Below are positions 34,210 through 43,636 of a DNA stretch of 64,000 nt, one piece after another; positions within the stretch are counted from its first letter, which is position 1; every line of letters starts with the position of its first letter. The translations under genes were made by a program, and so were the position numbers. The notes below the pieces were generated by a model that was given only the letters and a program-made list of their open reading frames with translations, was not told where the DNA came from and ran no database searches. This stretch comes from Nonomuraea coxensis DSM 45129 (GTDB taxonomy: Bacteria; Actinomycetota; Actinomycetes; Streptosporangiales; Streptosporangiaceae), in NCBI RefSeq assembly GCF_019397265.1, contig NZ_CP068985.1:8179001-8243000 (forward strand), written 5' to 3'.

Positions 34210-35475
34210 TCAGGACAGTGCGGCGATGGCCGCGCGACTCCAGAACCCGCCGTCCGCCGACAACGTGCCGGCCGCCCACGTCGTGCCCGAGCGGGCCGAC
34301 CCCTCGACCTTGAAGAACTGCGAACGCTTCAGACCGGGGATCGCCGGCAGGCGCGGCAGCGGGACCGCGGACGCGCCCGGCGCCGCGATCCGCCACGTGT
34401 CGCGCAGGCGCGGGCTGCCGGTCACGACGAGGACGCCGCCCGAGGGACCCGCGGCCAGGCGCGGACAGCAGTAGCCCCTGTCGGCGGGAGCGCTCTGCCT
34501 GCTCCAGCTCCGGCCGTCCCAGTGCAGGAGGATCGGCGGCGGATCGGCAGGCTCGTCCTCCACCTCGCCGTGGTTGAAGGTGTGCACGCCGATCGCCCAC
34601 ACGTCGTCGCGCTCCAGGACGAGCACGCCGTCCAGCGCGGCGCTGCCCTCGGCCGGCTTCGGCCGGGCGAAGGCGTACGCCGGGGTGGGCACCAGCCGCC
34701 AGGAGCGGCCGTCCCAGCGCATGGCGGCGGGCTGGTCCAGCTCGCTCTCGGTGACGCCCTCCCCGGAGGAGCGGAAGCCGACGGCCCACAGGCCGGCCGA
34801 GCCGGAGCCGCCCAGGGCCGACGCGAACGCGGGAAGCGGCACCCTCGTCCACGAACGGCCGTCCCAGTGCGCGGCCTCGCGGCGTCCTGGGCCGTGGACC
34901 GCCCAGGCGTCGGCGGGCCCGGCCACCGCGAAGTCGGTGACGTACGGCGACTCGATGCGCCCAGGGACCCGCCGCCAGGCGGAGCCGTCCCAGCGTACGG
35001 CCGACAGCGCCTGGACCTGGTCGTCGGCCGCGAGCTCGGGAAGCAGCAGCCAGACGTCGTCCGGGCCGGAGGCGGCGACGCGGACGTCCGCGCCCGGCGG
35101 CACCGCGGACACCCCCGGCGGCGGGTCGGCCCTGCGCCAGGCGGTGCCGTCGTGGTGGAGCAGCAGGAGCCGGTCGTTCTCGGCGCCGACGGCCCACGCC
35201 TCCCTGGGGCCGGCGGCGGTGACGTCGGTGAGGCGGGAGCCTGGCTGGTCGCTGACGTACGCGTATCGCCAGCCGCCGGCGGAGGCGGCCGGGGTGACCA
35301 CCGGGCCCGGCGTCGGCGCCTCCGCGGACTGCGCCTTGCGTTCGGCCTTGGTCGGCGTACCCGTGGACAGGGGCACCGGCGCAGGCGACGGAGAACCACC
35401 CGCCCCCTGCCCGGCCGCGCACCCCGCCGCCACCAGCAGCCCCAGTGCGACCAGCAACGACGCTCCGACCCTCAT
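34210..35475 (-). CDS. Putative lipoprotein with beta-propeller-like WDG repeats
   Basis: This 421-residue protein has a lipobox LVAAGC with Cys19 for lipid attachment, a Pro/Thr-rich spacer, then repeated segments of about 45-55 residues containing AWAVG / WDGRSWxRVP. At least five copies are visible, which suggests a beta-propeller outside the membrane. No catalytic motif is apparent; a sensing or binding role is plausible. ATG 35475 starts the frame. It is followed by the cytochrome-b-like gene after 19 nt. Confidence 0.72.
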   Translation of the reverse strand: MRVGASLLVALGLLVAAGCAAGQGAGGSPSPAPVPLSTGTPTKAERKAQSAEAPTPGPVVTPAASAGGWRYAYVSDQPGSRLTDVTAAGPREAWAVGAENDRLLLLHHDGTAWRRADPPPGVSAVPPGADVRVAASGPDDVWLLLPELAADDQVQALSAVRWDGSAWRRVPGRIESPYVTDFAVAGPADAWAVHGPGRREAAHWDGRSWTRVPLPAFASALGGSGSAGLWAVGFRSSGEGVTESELDQPAAMRWDGRSWRLVPTPAYAFARPKPAEGSAALDGVLVLERDDVWAIGVHTFNHGEVEDEPADPPPILLHWDGRSWSRQSAPADRGYCCPRLAAGPSGGVLVVTGSPRLRDTWRIAAPGASAVPLPRLPAIPGLKRSQFFKVEGSARSGTTWAAGTLSADGGFWSRAAIAALS

Positions 35476-35515
35476 CCCGTCACGCTACTCCCACCCCGCC
35501 CGCTCATCGCCGCTG

Positions 35516-36058
35516 TCAGGCGAGGAGGCGGGCGGCGATCTGGATCCAGTCGTCGTCCTCCTCGGGCGTCTCGCGCGCCGTCACCCGGTCGGCCGCCTCC
35601 GCGAACGCCTCCAGCCCGCGCAGCAGCGCGATCCGCCCCGCGGGCGGCATCTCGCTGAGCACCCGGGCGAGGTCGTCCCGCCGCAGCTGCTGCAGCTCCT
35701 CGATGAGGGCGCGCCCGGAGGGGGTGAGCGAGAGCGTCAGCTCGCGCCGGTCCTCCTCACAGTGGGAGCGCCGGACCAGCCCGGCCGCCTCCAGCCGGTC
35801 GCAGAGGCGGCTCGCCGACGAGGGCACCGCGCCGAGGGCCGCGGCCAGGCGGCCCAGGTTGATCGTTCCGTGCTTCTCGATGGTCAGCATGGCCTGGAGC
35901 TGGATGGAGGACACCTTCGTGACGAACGCCTGCCGTGAGCGGCCCCAGACAGCGACCAGGGCCGCCGCCTCCCTCTCGATGAGTGCCCATTCCGTCGGCG
36001 GCAGGTGGCCGACGAGGGGGTCGGACGCTTCAACAGCTGGAACAGGCTCGTCAATCAC
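35516..36058 (-). CDS. MarR-family transcriptional regulator
   Basis: This 180-residue protein has a winged-helix domain: a recognition region LGRLAAALGAVPSSASRLCDRLEAAGLVRR with a wing CEEDRRELTLSLTPSGRALI, the MarR signature. Flanking N- and C-terminal helices form the dimer interface. The GTG start at 36058 lies 29 nt after the SpoIIE-type phosphatase gene on the same strand, so they probably share a transcript. The inverted repeats at 37342-37424 upstream of that unit are candidate operators. Confidence 0.88.
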   Translation of the reverse strand: MIDEPVPAVEASDPLVGHLPPTEWALIEREAAALVAVWGRSRQAFVTKVSSIQLQAMLTIEKHGTINLGRLAAALGAVPSSASRLCDRLEAAGLVRRSHCEEDRRELTLSLTPSGRALIEELQQLRRDDLARVLSEMPPAGRIALLRGLEAFAEAADRVTARETPEEDDDWIQIAARLLA

Positions 36059-36087
36059 ACGCTATCCACTCAATGAGGTGATGCCGG

Positions 36088-37296
36088 TCATGGTCGTGCT
36101 CGCCCGGGATGCGGCCCGGATGGCCTCGGCCCCGGTTTGGGGTCCGGGGTCCAGTCGAGACATACCACGACCGCATCATCCAGCACTTCCATGCCCCGCC
36201 GGAAGTCCAGCAGTCCCCGGATCATCGTCCGTACCGCCTCATCGGCCGGCTGCATCCTGGTGGACTTGATCAGTGACTCCAGTGACGAGGTGCCGAACTC
36301 CGTGCCGCTCTGGGAGCGCGAGGAGTAGAGACCGTCGCTGGCCACGATCAGCCGGTCGCCCGGCTCCAGCCGCAGATGCTGCTCGGCGTAGGCGGTGTTG
36401 CCGAACATCCCGAGCGGAAGCTGCTGCTCCAGCTCGATGTGACGGACCTGGCCGGCGCGCATGAGCAGCAGCCGGGGCGAGCCGGCGTCCACCAGGGCGG
36501 CCTCGCCGGTCACGGCGTCGAAGCTCATCAGCAGGGTGGAGACGTGGAGGTGGCCGCCGTACTGGCTGTAGATGGCCTCGTCGGCGAGGCCCGCCTGCTC
36601 CTCCAGGCCCGCGCCCGAGCGGCGGGCGTTGCGCAGCGCGGTGATGGTGAGCGTGGTGAGCATCGCGGCCTCGACCCCGGCGCCCATGCCGTCGGTGACC
36701 GAGAGGATGAGGCCGCGGGGGCCGCAGGCCCAGTCGAAGTTGTCGCCGTAGACGGCGTAGGCCGGTTCGAGCTGGCCGGCCAGGCGGTAGCCGTCGCCCT
36801 GATGGCCGAACCCGGGCAGCAGCGCCCACTGCATCTCGGCGGCGAGGGTGAGGCGGGCGGCGCGGCGGGCTCTGTGGTAGCGGTCGGTGATGCGGTCGGC
36901 GTCGCACAGGACGTGGCCGAGCGCGGAGGCGATCTCCTGGAGGTCCTCGACGACCGCCGTGCCTGGCGGCGTGGCGAAGCTCAGGCTGAGGACGCCGACC
37001 CGCTCGCCGCCCGCGCTGACGGGCAGGTACAGCAGCCCGCCTTCACGCTGGGGAGTCTGGGAGGCGAACGCGCGGCCGGCGGGGGTGCCGTCGATGGCCA
37101 GGCCGCGTTCGCCGGGCGCGAGCTCGTCCATGACGGGACGGAGCGTGATCAGCGCGGGGTCGGCCAGCAGCACCTCGACCCGTTCGACGGCGAAGTGCAG
37201 GGTCACGGCGTCACGCATCGCCTCGACCACGGCATAGGGCGGAGCGGCCTGCATAGCCTGTCGCACCGCGTGAACGCCCTCGGAAATGCTGCCCAA
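36088..37296 (-). CDS. GAF-SpoIIE (PP2C-type) protein phosphatase
   Basis: The protein has 402 residues. A GAF-like sensor spans about 15-135 (LPVSAGGERVGVLSLSF). A SpoIIE/RsbU-type PP2C domain spans about 150-385 with SVTDGMGAGVEAAMLTTL, VASDGLYSSRS and LDDAVVVCLDW carrying the metal-binding aspartates. Such phosphatases dephosphorylate anti-anti-sigma factors in stress signalling. The TTG start at 37296 has AGAGGA upstream. It is divergent from an RsbT-like kinase gene, so the two probably act in one switch. Confidence 0.87.
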   Translation of the reverse strand: MGSISEGVHAVRQAMQAAPPYAVVEAMRDAVTLHFAVERVEVLLADPALITLRPVMDELAPGERGLAIDGTPAGRAFASQTPQREGGLLYLPVSAGGERVGVLSLSFATPPGTAVVEDLQEIASALGHVLCDADRITDRYHRARRAARLTLAAEMQWALLPGFGHQGDGYRLAGQLEPAYAVYGDNFDWACGPRGLILSVTDGMGAGVEAAMLTTLTITALRNARRSGAGLEEQAGLADEAIYSQYGGHLHVSTLLMSFDAVTGEAALVDAGSPRLLLMRAGQVRHIELEQQLPLGMFGNTAYAEQHLRLEPGDRLIVASDGLYSSRSQSGTEFGTSSLESLIKSTRMQPADEAVRTMIRGLLDFRRGMEVLDDAVVVCLDWTPDPKPGPRPSGPHPGRARP

Positions 37297-37341
37297 CGCA
37301 TGTCCTCTTCTCCAGGCGCGATCCTACGCGCCACCGACAAA

Positions 37342-37424
37342 TTTGCACGATAGCAAATAACTCTGCGGTCAAGTTCGCCTCGACACGAGCCTGCGACCGG
37401 AGTGCTGATCCTATATATTTGCTA
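37342..37424. promoter_or_regulatory. Inverted TAGCAAATA/TATTTGCTA operator candidates
   Basis: TTTGC-N6-GCAAA (37343-37358) is itself a palindrome. Its right half TAGCAAATA (37351-37359) recurs inverted as TATTTGCTA at 37416-37424. Both lie between the divergent SpoIIE-type and RsbT-type genes in an AT-rich patch with TATATATT, and have the look of MarR-type binding sites. Confidence 0.5.
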
Positions 37425-37473
37425 CGCGACAACTAACCAGGCGGTAACCGGACGGCAAGGAGAGGATCAGGGG

Positions 37474-37896
37474 TTGGGTGACAGTGAGCCAGGGACGACC
37501 CGCTCGCTCCCCATCCGCGCCGAACGCGACCTGCTCACCGCCCGGCACGCGATCCGCGCGGCCTCCCTGGAGGCCGGGTTCGGGCTCATCGCCCAGACCA
37601 AGCTCATCACAGCCGCCAGCGAACTCGTACGCAACTGCTACGTCCACGGCGGCGGAGGGAGCCTGCTGATCGAGCACCTGCGGCCGCCGCCCCGGGCCGG
37701 GCTCCGGCTGACGATCTCCGACGAGGGCCCCGGCATCCCCAACCCGGACGTCGCGCTGACCGACGGCTACTCCACAGGTCAGGGGCTCGGCCACGGGCTG
37801 GGCGGGGCGAAGCGGCTGGTGGACGAGTTCCACCTGGAGAGCGCGCCGGGCCAGGGAACGACGGTCGTGATCACCCGCTGGACCGGCGACCGCTGA
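37474..37896 (+). CDS. rsbT: RsbT-like anti-sigma/serine kinase (GHKL ATPase)
   Basis: This 140-residue protein has the GHKL motifs: N-box TAASELVRN (Glu50, Asn54), G1 box SDEGPGIPN (Asp83) and G2 box STGQGLGHGLGGAKRL. Length and wording match RsbT, which phosphorylates the RsbS-type antagonist in stressosome signalling. TTG 37474 is chosen as start because AAGGAGAGG lies just upstream and the family normally begins near this point; the frame extends to 37402. It is divergent from the SpoIIE-type phosphatase gene. Confidence 0.85.
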   Translation: MGDSEPGTTRSLPIRAERDLLTARHAIRAASLEAGFGLIAQTKLITAASELVRNCYVHGGGGSLLIEHLRPPPRAGLRLTISDEGPGIPNPDVALTDGYSTGQGLGHGLGGAKRLVDEFHLESAPGQGTTVVITRWTGDR

Positions 37897-37994
37897 CCGG
37901 CCCTCGCGGCTCCCTGCTGAGACGTGAAAATTTCTCACGCCATAGCGGATCTGCTCACCTTCGCCCGCGGGCCGCGCGCATCCGTACCGGGACG

Positions 37995-38846
37995 GTGCAT
38001 GATCCGTTCATGGTGTACGAGGCGGCGGTGGAGTCGGGCCTGCCGCGGACGATCCGGCGGTTCGACCTGGTGTTCGCGGGGCTGTTCCCCTGGCTCACGC
38101 CGCTCGACGGCGAACGGCGGACCCTACGGCCGCGCTCCCGGCCGCCCATCCCCTCACTGGCCGCGCAGGCCGAGGCGTCCCTCCTGGTACGCCACGCCTC
38201 CGCGGAGCGCGAAGCCGCCGCCCGCGTCCGGCTCCCCGCGGGCGGGACCGCCGAGGAGCATCAACTGGAGGTGTGGGCCCGGCTGCTCGCCGGGTCCCTG
38301 CGGGACCAGGTGGAGGCCGAGCAGAAGGACGCCGCCTACTACTCCCGCCAGTCACCCCTGGAAGCGATCTTCCCGCTGACCGCCCACCTCATGGAGGTCC
38401 ACCTGGCCGGGCGCCCGTTCCCCATGCTGCTCCCCGCCCTGCCCATCGCCGCCGCCACCCACGACCTCACCGGCCCCCGCGACCCGAGCGGCGCTCTGCT
38501 CACGGGCGTACGCACCGCGATGACCTTCTGGACAACCGCCGGCGTCCTCACTTCCACCACCCGTCACCCCGCCACCCCTGCTCACACCCCCGCCAGGGCC
38601 GAAACAGGGACAGGGACCGAAATCCGCGAGCTTGTAACCCTCTTCTGGCGGGACGACGACGCCTCCCCCGACCCCGCCGAAGCCGCCGCCCGCTTCCTCC
38701 GCCAGATCCCCCGTCACACCCTCGGCCTGATCCTGACCAGCCCACCCGTCCAGCTCACCCCACTCGGCGCGTACGGCATCCGCAGGCTGCTCCTCGCCCA
38801 CAACTGGACCATCGACCAGCCGACGGACACCGCCACTGAGTCCTAG
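37995..38846 (+). CDS. Hypothetical protein
   Basis: This 283-residue protein is not recognised. It is mostly helical, with a Pro/Ala/Thr-rich stretch around 190-205 (TRHPATPAHTPARAETG). No signal peptide, membrane helix or catalytic motif is evident. Codon use (G/C third positions) is typical of its neighbours, supporting a real gene. GTG 37995 and ATG 38010 are both possible starts. Its stop shares the bases CTAG with the stop of the convergent ABC transporter gene. Confidence 0.6.
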   Translation: MHDPFMVYEAAVESGLPRTIRRFDLVFAGLFPWLTPLDGERRTLRPRSRPPIPSLAAQAEASLLVRHASAEREAAARVRLPAGGTAEEHQLEVWARLLAGSLRDQVEAEQKDAAYYSRQSPLEAIFPLTAHLMEVHLAGRPFPMLLPALPIAAATHDLTGPRDPSGALLTGVRTAMTFWTTAGVLTSTTRHPATPAHTPARAETGTGTEIRELVTLFWRDDDASPDPAEAAARFLRQIPRHTLGLILTSPPVQLTPLGAYGIRRLLLAHNWTIDQPTDTATES

Positions 38847-40672
38847 CCCTGGCCCTGGCTGACCGTTACGAACCCCGTACCCGCCCGATAGTTGGGCGAC
38901 TGATGCCGGAAGTAGGTGTTGTAGACCTCGCAGTAACGCCCGCCCCGCGCCAGCAACGTCACATGATCACCCTCCTCCACGATCCGCCCGTGGTCGAGCA
39001 CGATGATCCGGTCGACGTGCTCGATCGTGGACAGCCGGTGCGCGATCACGATCGACGTACGCCCCGCCAGCACCGTGTCGAGCCCTTCCTGGATCTGCGC
39101 CTCGGTCAGCGGATCGACGCTCGCGGTGGCCTCGTCGAGCACGACGATCGCCGGGTCCTGGATGAGCAGCCGGGCCAGCGCGACGAGCTGCCGCTGCCCC
39201 ATGGACAGCGCCCGGCCGTGCTCGCCGACGTCCGTGAGCAGGCCGTTGGGCAGCGCGTCGATCCAGTCGCCACCACCCACGGCCGCCGCGGCCCGGCGCA
39301 CTTCCTCGTCGGTCGCCTCGGGCCGCGGATAGCGGATGTTGTCGGCCACGGTGCCGCTGAACAGGAACGGCGCCTGCGGCACCGCGCCGATCTGCCGCCG
39401 GTAGGCGCCCAGCTCAAGGCTGCGGATGTCCTGCCCGTCGATGAGCAGACTGCCTTCCTGGAACTCGTAGAAGCGGGTGATCAGCTTGCTGAGCGTGGAC
39501 TTCCCCGCACCCGTGTGCCCCACCAGCGCGACCGACTCCCCCGCCGCGATGGTGAGGTCGAAGTCACGCAGCACGGGGCTGGCCGGGTCGTAGCCGAAGG
39601 TGACGCCACGGAACTCGATGCGGCCCGCCGGCTTCCCCACCGGCCGCGCGTCGGTCTGCACCACGCGGGGCGGCGCGTCGATCAGCGCGAAGACCCGTTC
39701 GGACGCCGACAGTCCCTGCTGGAACTGCGACCAGAACGCCGCGATCGACGTCAGCGGGAACCAGAAGAGCGCCACGCTCTGCAGGAACAGGTACCACTCG
39801 CCCGCCGTGAGCCCACCCGCCAGCACCCGCGACCCGCCGAGCTGCACGAGCGCGACCGTGGCCAGCCCCGCCACCGTGAACAGCACCGGGAAGATCGTGG
39901 AGAAGACGAACCCCTGCCGCAGCGTCACCTCGTAGCTCTGCCGGTTGATCGGCCGGAACTCGTCGTAGACCTGCCGCTCCTGCCGGAAGTTCTTGGCGAC
40001 GGCGATGCCGCCCATGGTCTCCTGCAGGTTGGCGTTGACCCGGCTCAGCGAGCGCTGCGCCCGCCGGGTGCTGATCCTCGCGATCCGCCGGAACAGCAGC
40101 GCCAGCCCGACCACGATCGGCACCACGAGCAGCGTCATCAGCGCGAGCTGCGCGCTGCGCACGAACAGCAGCACCGTCACGAAGGCGACCATCAGCACCT
40201 GGCTGATGAGGTCCATCGTCAGGGTGGAGACGGTGGCGAAGTCGTCGGTGTCGGAGGTGACCCGGCTGACGATCCGGCCGGACGGCGTCTCGTCGTAGAA
40301 CGACAGGTCGCGGGCCAGCACCGCGTCGAAGGCGTCCTCGCGCAGTCGCAGCACGACGTCACCGGTGACCTGGGCGCTGTGCTTCTGCCGGAGGTAGTTG
40401 AACACCCATGACAGCACGCCGGTGCCCAGGATCGCCGCCACGAGCGCCGGGCCGGCCTCGCCGATCGTGCCGTCCGCGATGGCGTCCACGGCGAGGCTGC
40501 CGATCGCCGGAACGGCCGCCTGGCTCGCCGACAGCAGCACGATCATCGCGGCGACCAGCAGCATCGGGCCCAGCTTGGGCCGGAAGTAGGACAGGATGCG
40601 CCGCAGCAGGTCGCGGTCGTTGTAGGTGCGGTCGTAGTCCTCGGCGTCGAGACCGTCCAGGACGAAGCCCAT
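38843..40672 (-). CDS. ABC exporter half-transporter (MsbA/LmrA type), second subunit
   Basis: This 609-residue protein has six membrane helices (about 30-320) fused to an ATPase domain (about 350-590): Walker A GHTGAGKST, signature LSMGQRQ (not LSGGQ), Walker B IVVLDEATASVD and switch His in IAHRLS. Walker A/B are canonical but the signature is altered. Together with the overlapping partner gene (ATGA overlap at 40672) it should form a heterodimer with one good and one degenerate ATP site. Substrate unknown; multidrug or lipid/peptide export is likely. Confidence 0.9.
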   Translation of the reverse strand: MGFVLDGLDAEDYDRTYNDRDLLRRILSYFRPKLGPMLLVAAMIVLLSASQAAVPAIGSLAVDAIADGTIGEAGPALVAAILGTGVLSWVFNYLRQKHSAQVTGDVVLRLREDAFDAVLARDLSFYDETPSGRIVSRVTSDTDDFATVSTLTMDLISQVLMVAFVTVLLFVRSAQLALMTLLVVPIVVGLALLFRRIARISTRRAQRSLSRVNANLQETMGGIAVAKNFRQERQVYDEFRPINRQSYEVTLRQGFVFSTIFPVLFTVAGLATVALVQLGGSRVLAGGLTAGEWYLFLQSVALFWFPLTSIAAFWSQFQQGLSASERVFALIDAPPRVVQTDARPVGKPAGRIEFRGVTFGYDPASPVLRDFDLTIAAGESVALVGHTGAGKSTLSKLITRFYEFQEGSLLIDGQDIRSLELGAYRRQIGAVPQAPFLFSGTVADNIRYPRPEATDEEVRRAAAAVGGGDWIDALPNGLLTDVGEHGRALSMGQRQLVALARLLIQDPAIVVLDEATASVDPLTEAQIQEGLDTVLAGRTSIVIAHRLSTIEHVDRIIVLDHGRIVEEGDHVTLLARGGRYCEVYNTYFRHQSPNYRAGTGFVTVSQGQG

Positions 40673-42642
40673 CAGCGCACCCCACCCTGCTCGCCCGCGA
40701 ACACCGGCCCACCGTCACCCTGCACGCCACCGTCACCCGGAACGCCGTCGCCCGGAATGCCGCCGTCACCCGGAACACCGTCATCGCCAGAACCGGCGTC
40801 ACCGCCCTGAAGATCGACCTCGTCGTAGTGGGCGAACACCCGCCTATAGAGCCGGCTCCGCGCGATCAACTCCTCATGCGTGCCGAAGTCGACGACCTCC
40901 CCGCGCCGCAGCAACAGCACCTTGTCGGCCCACCGAATCTGCGAGAGCCGATGTGTGATCAGCAACGTGCTGCGCCCTTCCAGGATGCGCCCGACGGCCT
41001 GCTGGATCTTGTCCTCGGTCGCCGAGTCGATGGCGCTGGTGGAGTCGTCGAGCACCAGGATCGCGGGGTCGGTGAGCAGCGCCCGCGCGATGGCCAGCCG
41101 CTGCCGCTGCCCGCCGGAGAGCGTGACGCCGCGCTCCCCGATCACCGTGTCGTAGCCGTCCTCCAGCTCCGCGATGAACTCGGCGGCCTGCGCGTCCTCG
41201 GCCGCCCGCACCACCGCCTCGTGGTCGGCCCGCTGACCGAGCCCGAAGGCGATGTTCTCGCTCACCGACCGCGAGAACAGCACGATGTCCTGCTCGATCG
41301 TCGAGATCTGCGACCGCAGCGAGTCGAGGTCCCAGTCGCGTACGTCGACCCCGTCGACCAGGACGCGACCGCTCGTGACGTCGTAGATGCGCGGCACGAG
41401 CTTGGTGAGCGTGCTCTTGCCCGACCCGGTCTCCCCGACGATCGCGACCGTCTCGCCCGGCTTCACGGTGAACGACACCCCGCGCAGCGCCGGCTCGCCG
41501 TCGGCCGCGTAGCCGAAGGTGACGTCCTCGAAGACGATCTCGCCGCGGATCGGCGCGGCGTGCCCGTCGGGCCGCTGCTCGATCTCGCTCTCGGCGGTCA
41601 TGACGTCGAGGATGCGGCGGGAGGAGACGATGCCGATCTGGATGAGCGAGAACGTGAAGATCGACATCTGCGTCGGGAACCCGAGCATGCCCATGAGCCC
41701 CATGAACGCGACCAGCTCGCCGACGCTGATCGCCCCGATGCCCTGCAGGTAGAGCCCGTGCCAGAGCGCCCCCGCCATCGCGAACGAGAACAGCAGCGTC
41801 GGCAGGTAGCGAGCCTGTACCAGCCCGTTCCGTACGAACGAGTCGCGGTAGCGCCGCGCGCCGGCCCGGAACCGCAGCCGCTCCTGCTCCTCCTGCGCGG
41901 TCACCTTGATCACCTCGATGCCGCGCACCGCCTGGCTCAGCCCGGCGTTGAGCTCGCCGAACTCCTCCCGCATCCGCGTCGCCACCGGGTTGAGCCTGCG
42001 CATGTAGTGCCAGAGCGCGATCACGAACACCACCGCGAACACCCCCGGCACCAGCAGCAGCCGCGGATCGATGGCCGCCATGAAGAACAGCGGCACGATG
42101 CCGGTGAGCCCGGAGTCGACGATGAGGTCGGCGCCCGGCGTGATCATGATGGAGAGCTGCCGGATGTCGTTCGCGGCCCGCGCCATGAGGTCGCCCACGC
42201 GCTGGCGGTTGTGGAAGGTCTGGCTCTTGCCGAGCAGGCTGACGTACAGCTCGTCACGCGCGTCGCGTTCCAGCCGCTTCGCCAGCACCTCGCTCGACAG
42301 CCGCGCCACCAGGTCGAACGCCCCGCGCGCGAGCACCACCGCGAGCATCGCGAGCGCGATGAACCCGAGCACGTCCAGCGGCCCGCCCCGGTGTCCGAGC
42401 ACCGCGTCGAAGGCGTCACCGATGTACTGCGGCACCATGGCGTTGAGCGTGGTCATGACCACGGACCCGCCGAGGAACCCGACCAGATGGAACGGGTGCC
42501 GCCGCAGGTGCGACCAGAGCCACCGCACGGGCCCACGCCGATCGTGACGTGGGCCTGCCACGGAGAACTCGGAACTGCTGCTCGTCACTGACGCCGCCCC
42601 CGACCACGGATAGCTGACAGACTCGAACTCGCTTTCTACCAC
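40672..42642 (-). CDS. ABC exporter half-transporter, first subunit with Gly/Asp-rich tail
   Basis: This 656-residue protein has six membrane helices and an ATPase domain with Walker A GETGSGKST, a canonical signature LSGGQRQ and Walker B ILVLDDSTSAID, in which the catalytic Glu is replaced by Asp. This mirrors the partner subunit: the degenerate site combines this Walker B with the partner's LSMGQ, as in TM287/288-type heterodimers. The C-terminus carries a 40-residue repeat-like tail rich in GDGG/PGDG. The GTG start at 42642 has a GGGGG tract 3-4 nt upstream. The insertion sequence begins about 100 nt upstream. Confidence 0.87.
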   Translation of the reverse strand: MVESEFESVSYPWSGAASVTSSSSEFSVAGPRHDRRGPVRWLWSHLRRHPFHLVGFLGGSVVMTTLNAMVPQYIGDAFDAVLGHRGGPLDVLGFIALAMLAVVLARGAFDLVARLSSEVLAKRLERDARDELYVSLLGKSQTFHNRQRVGDLMARAANDIRQLSIMITPGADLIVDSGLTGIVPLFFMAAIDPRLLLVPGVFAVVFVIALWHYMRRLNPVATRMREEFGELNAGLSQAVRGIEVIKVTAQEEQERLRFRAGARRYRDSFVRNGLVQARYLPTLLFSFAMAGALWHGLYLQGIGAISVGELVAFMGLMGMLGFPTQMSIFTFSLIQIGIVSSRRILDVMTAESEIEQRPDGHAAPIRGEIVFEDVTFGYAADGEPALRGVSFTVKPGETVAIVGETGSGKSTLTKLVPRIYDVTSGRVLVDGVDVRDWDLDSLRSQISTIEQDIVLFSRSVSENIAFGLGQRADHEAVVRAAEDAQAAEFIAELEDGYDTVIGERGVTLSGGQRQRLAIARALLTDPAILVLDDSTSAIDSATEDKIQQAVGRILEGRSTLLITHRLSQIRWADKVLLLRRGEVVDFGTHEELIARSRLYRRVFAHYDEVDLQGGDAGSGDDGVPGDGGIPGDGVPGDGGVQGDGGPVFAGEQGGVR

Positions 42643-42742
42643 CGGCCCCCGACAATTTCCCAGCGGTTTTGCTCGCCCCGTCACCCACCTGGTCGTCGGC
42701 CACGACCACAGCCAGATGCGGGACGACCTCCACGTCGCACAC

Positions 42743-42762
42743 AGTGAGTGTTTTCCATCCTG
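42743..42762 (+). repeat. Left terminal inverted repeat of the IS element
   Basis: It begins AGTGAGTG and ends ATCCTG; it pairs with the right repeat at 43629-43648 with four mismatches. Confidence 0.7.
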
Positions 42763-42871
42763 AAGCCGCAGGTCGCGGGCATGCTGCGCGAGTGGGTCTG
42801 ATCGACAAGTAGAAGAGCCCCTGGTAGAAGGGTTGTCGACCAAGATCAACCGTTAGACCAGAGGCTCCGAG

Positions 42872-43636
42872 TTGCTGTTCTACCGCGCCGCGCTGCCGTT
42901 GTCACCTCAGACCCTGTCCTATCTGTCCGGCATCCTGCGCCGGCACCGCAAGACGATCAACTCGCCCTGGCGTCGCCTCAACCCCGGCCAACAAGCCCTG
43001 CTCGTCCTCGTCCACCTGCGCAAAGGCGAGACCCTGGCAGAGGTCGCCGCAGGCTTCGGCGTCGGCATCGCGACCGCCTGGCGCTACATCCATGAGGCCA
43101 TCGCCCTGCTCGCCCGCCGCTCGCCCCGCCTGGAGCAGGTGTTACGCGCGGCCAAGCGGGCCGGCTACCCCTACCTGGTCCTGGACGGCACCCTCATCCC
43201 CATCGACCGCGTCGCCGCCGACCGGCCCTACTACTCCGGCAAACACAAGAAGCACGGCATGAACATCCAAATCCTGGCCACCCCCGACGGCACACCCTTG
43301 TGGACCTCCGGCTCCCTGCCCGGCTCCGTCCACGACCTCAAAGCCGCCCGGATCTGGGGCATCCTGCGCCGCCTCAAGGCCGCCGACCTGATCACCCTCG
43401 CCGACAAGGGCTACGTCGGAGCCGGCGAGCACGTACGCGTGCCCTACAAGGGCCGCAACAAGCCCGCCTCCCAGAAGGCCGCCAACGCCGCTCACGCCAA
43501 GCTCCGCGGACCGGGAGAACGGGCCAATGCACAACTGAAGACCTGGCGTATTCTGCGCAAACTCCGGTGCTGCCCACTCCTCGCAGGTCAGCTCGTCAAA
43601 GCGATCCTCGTCCTTCAGCGCCGCGAGGCGGGATGA
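42872..43636 (+). CDS. IS5-family transposase (DDE_Tnp_4 type)
   Basis: This 254-residue protein has an N-terminal helix-turn-helix (GETLAEVAAGFGVGIATAWRYIHEA, about 52-76) and a DDE-type catalytic domain: YLVLDGTLIPIDR with the first Asp, ITLADKGYVGAGE with the second, and a late Glu in GERANAQLKTWRILRK. It appears full length and undamaged, so the element may be active. The frame opens with TTG at 42872, after GAGG. Both ends of the element are present. Confidence 0.88.
   Translation: MLFYRAALPLSPQTLSYLSGILRRHRKTINSPWRRLNPGQQALLVLVHLRKGETLAEVAAGFGVGIATAWRYIHEAIALLARRSPRLEQVLRAAKRAGYPYLVLDGTLIPIDRVAADRPYYSGKHKKHGMNIQILATPDGTPLWTSGSLPGSVHDLKAARIWGILRRLKAADLITLADKGYVGAGEHVRVPYKGRNKPASQKAANAAHAKLRGPGERANAQLKTWRILRKLRCCPLLAGQLVKAILVLQRREAG

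Noticed and set aside
38903..40411. Rightward open frame opposite the second ABC subunit
   Set aside because: Antisense shadow; the leftward frame holds Walker A, signature and Walker B motifs.
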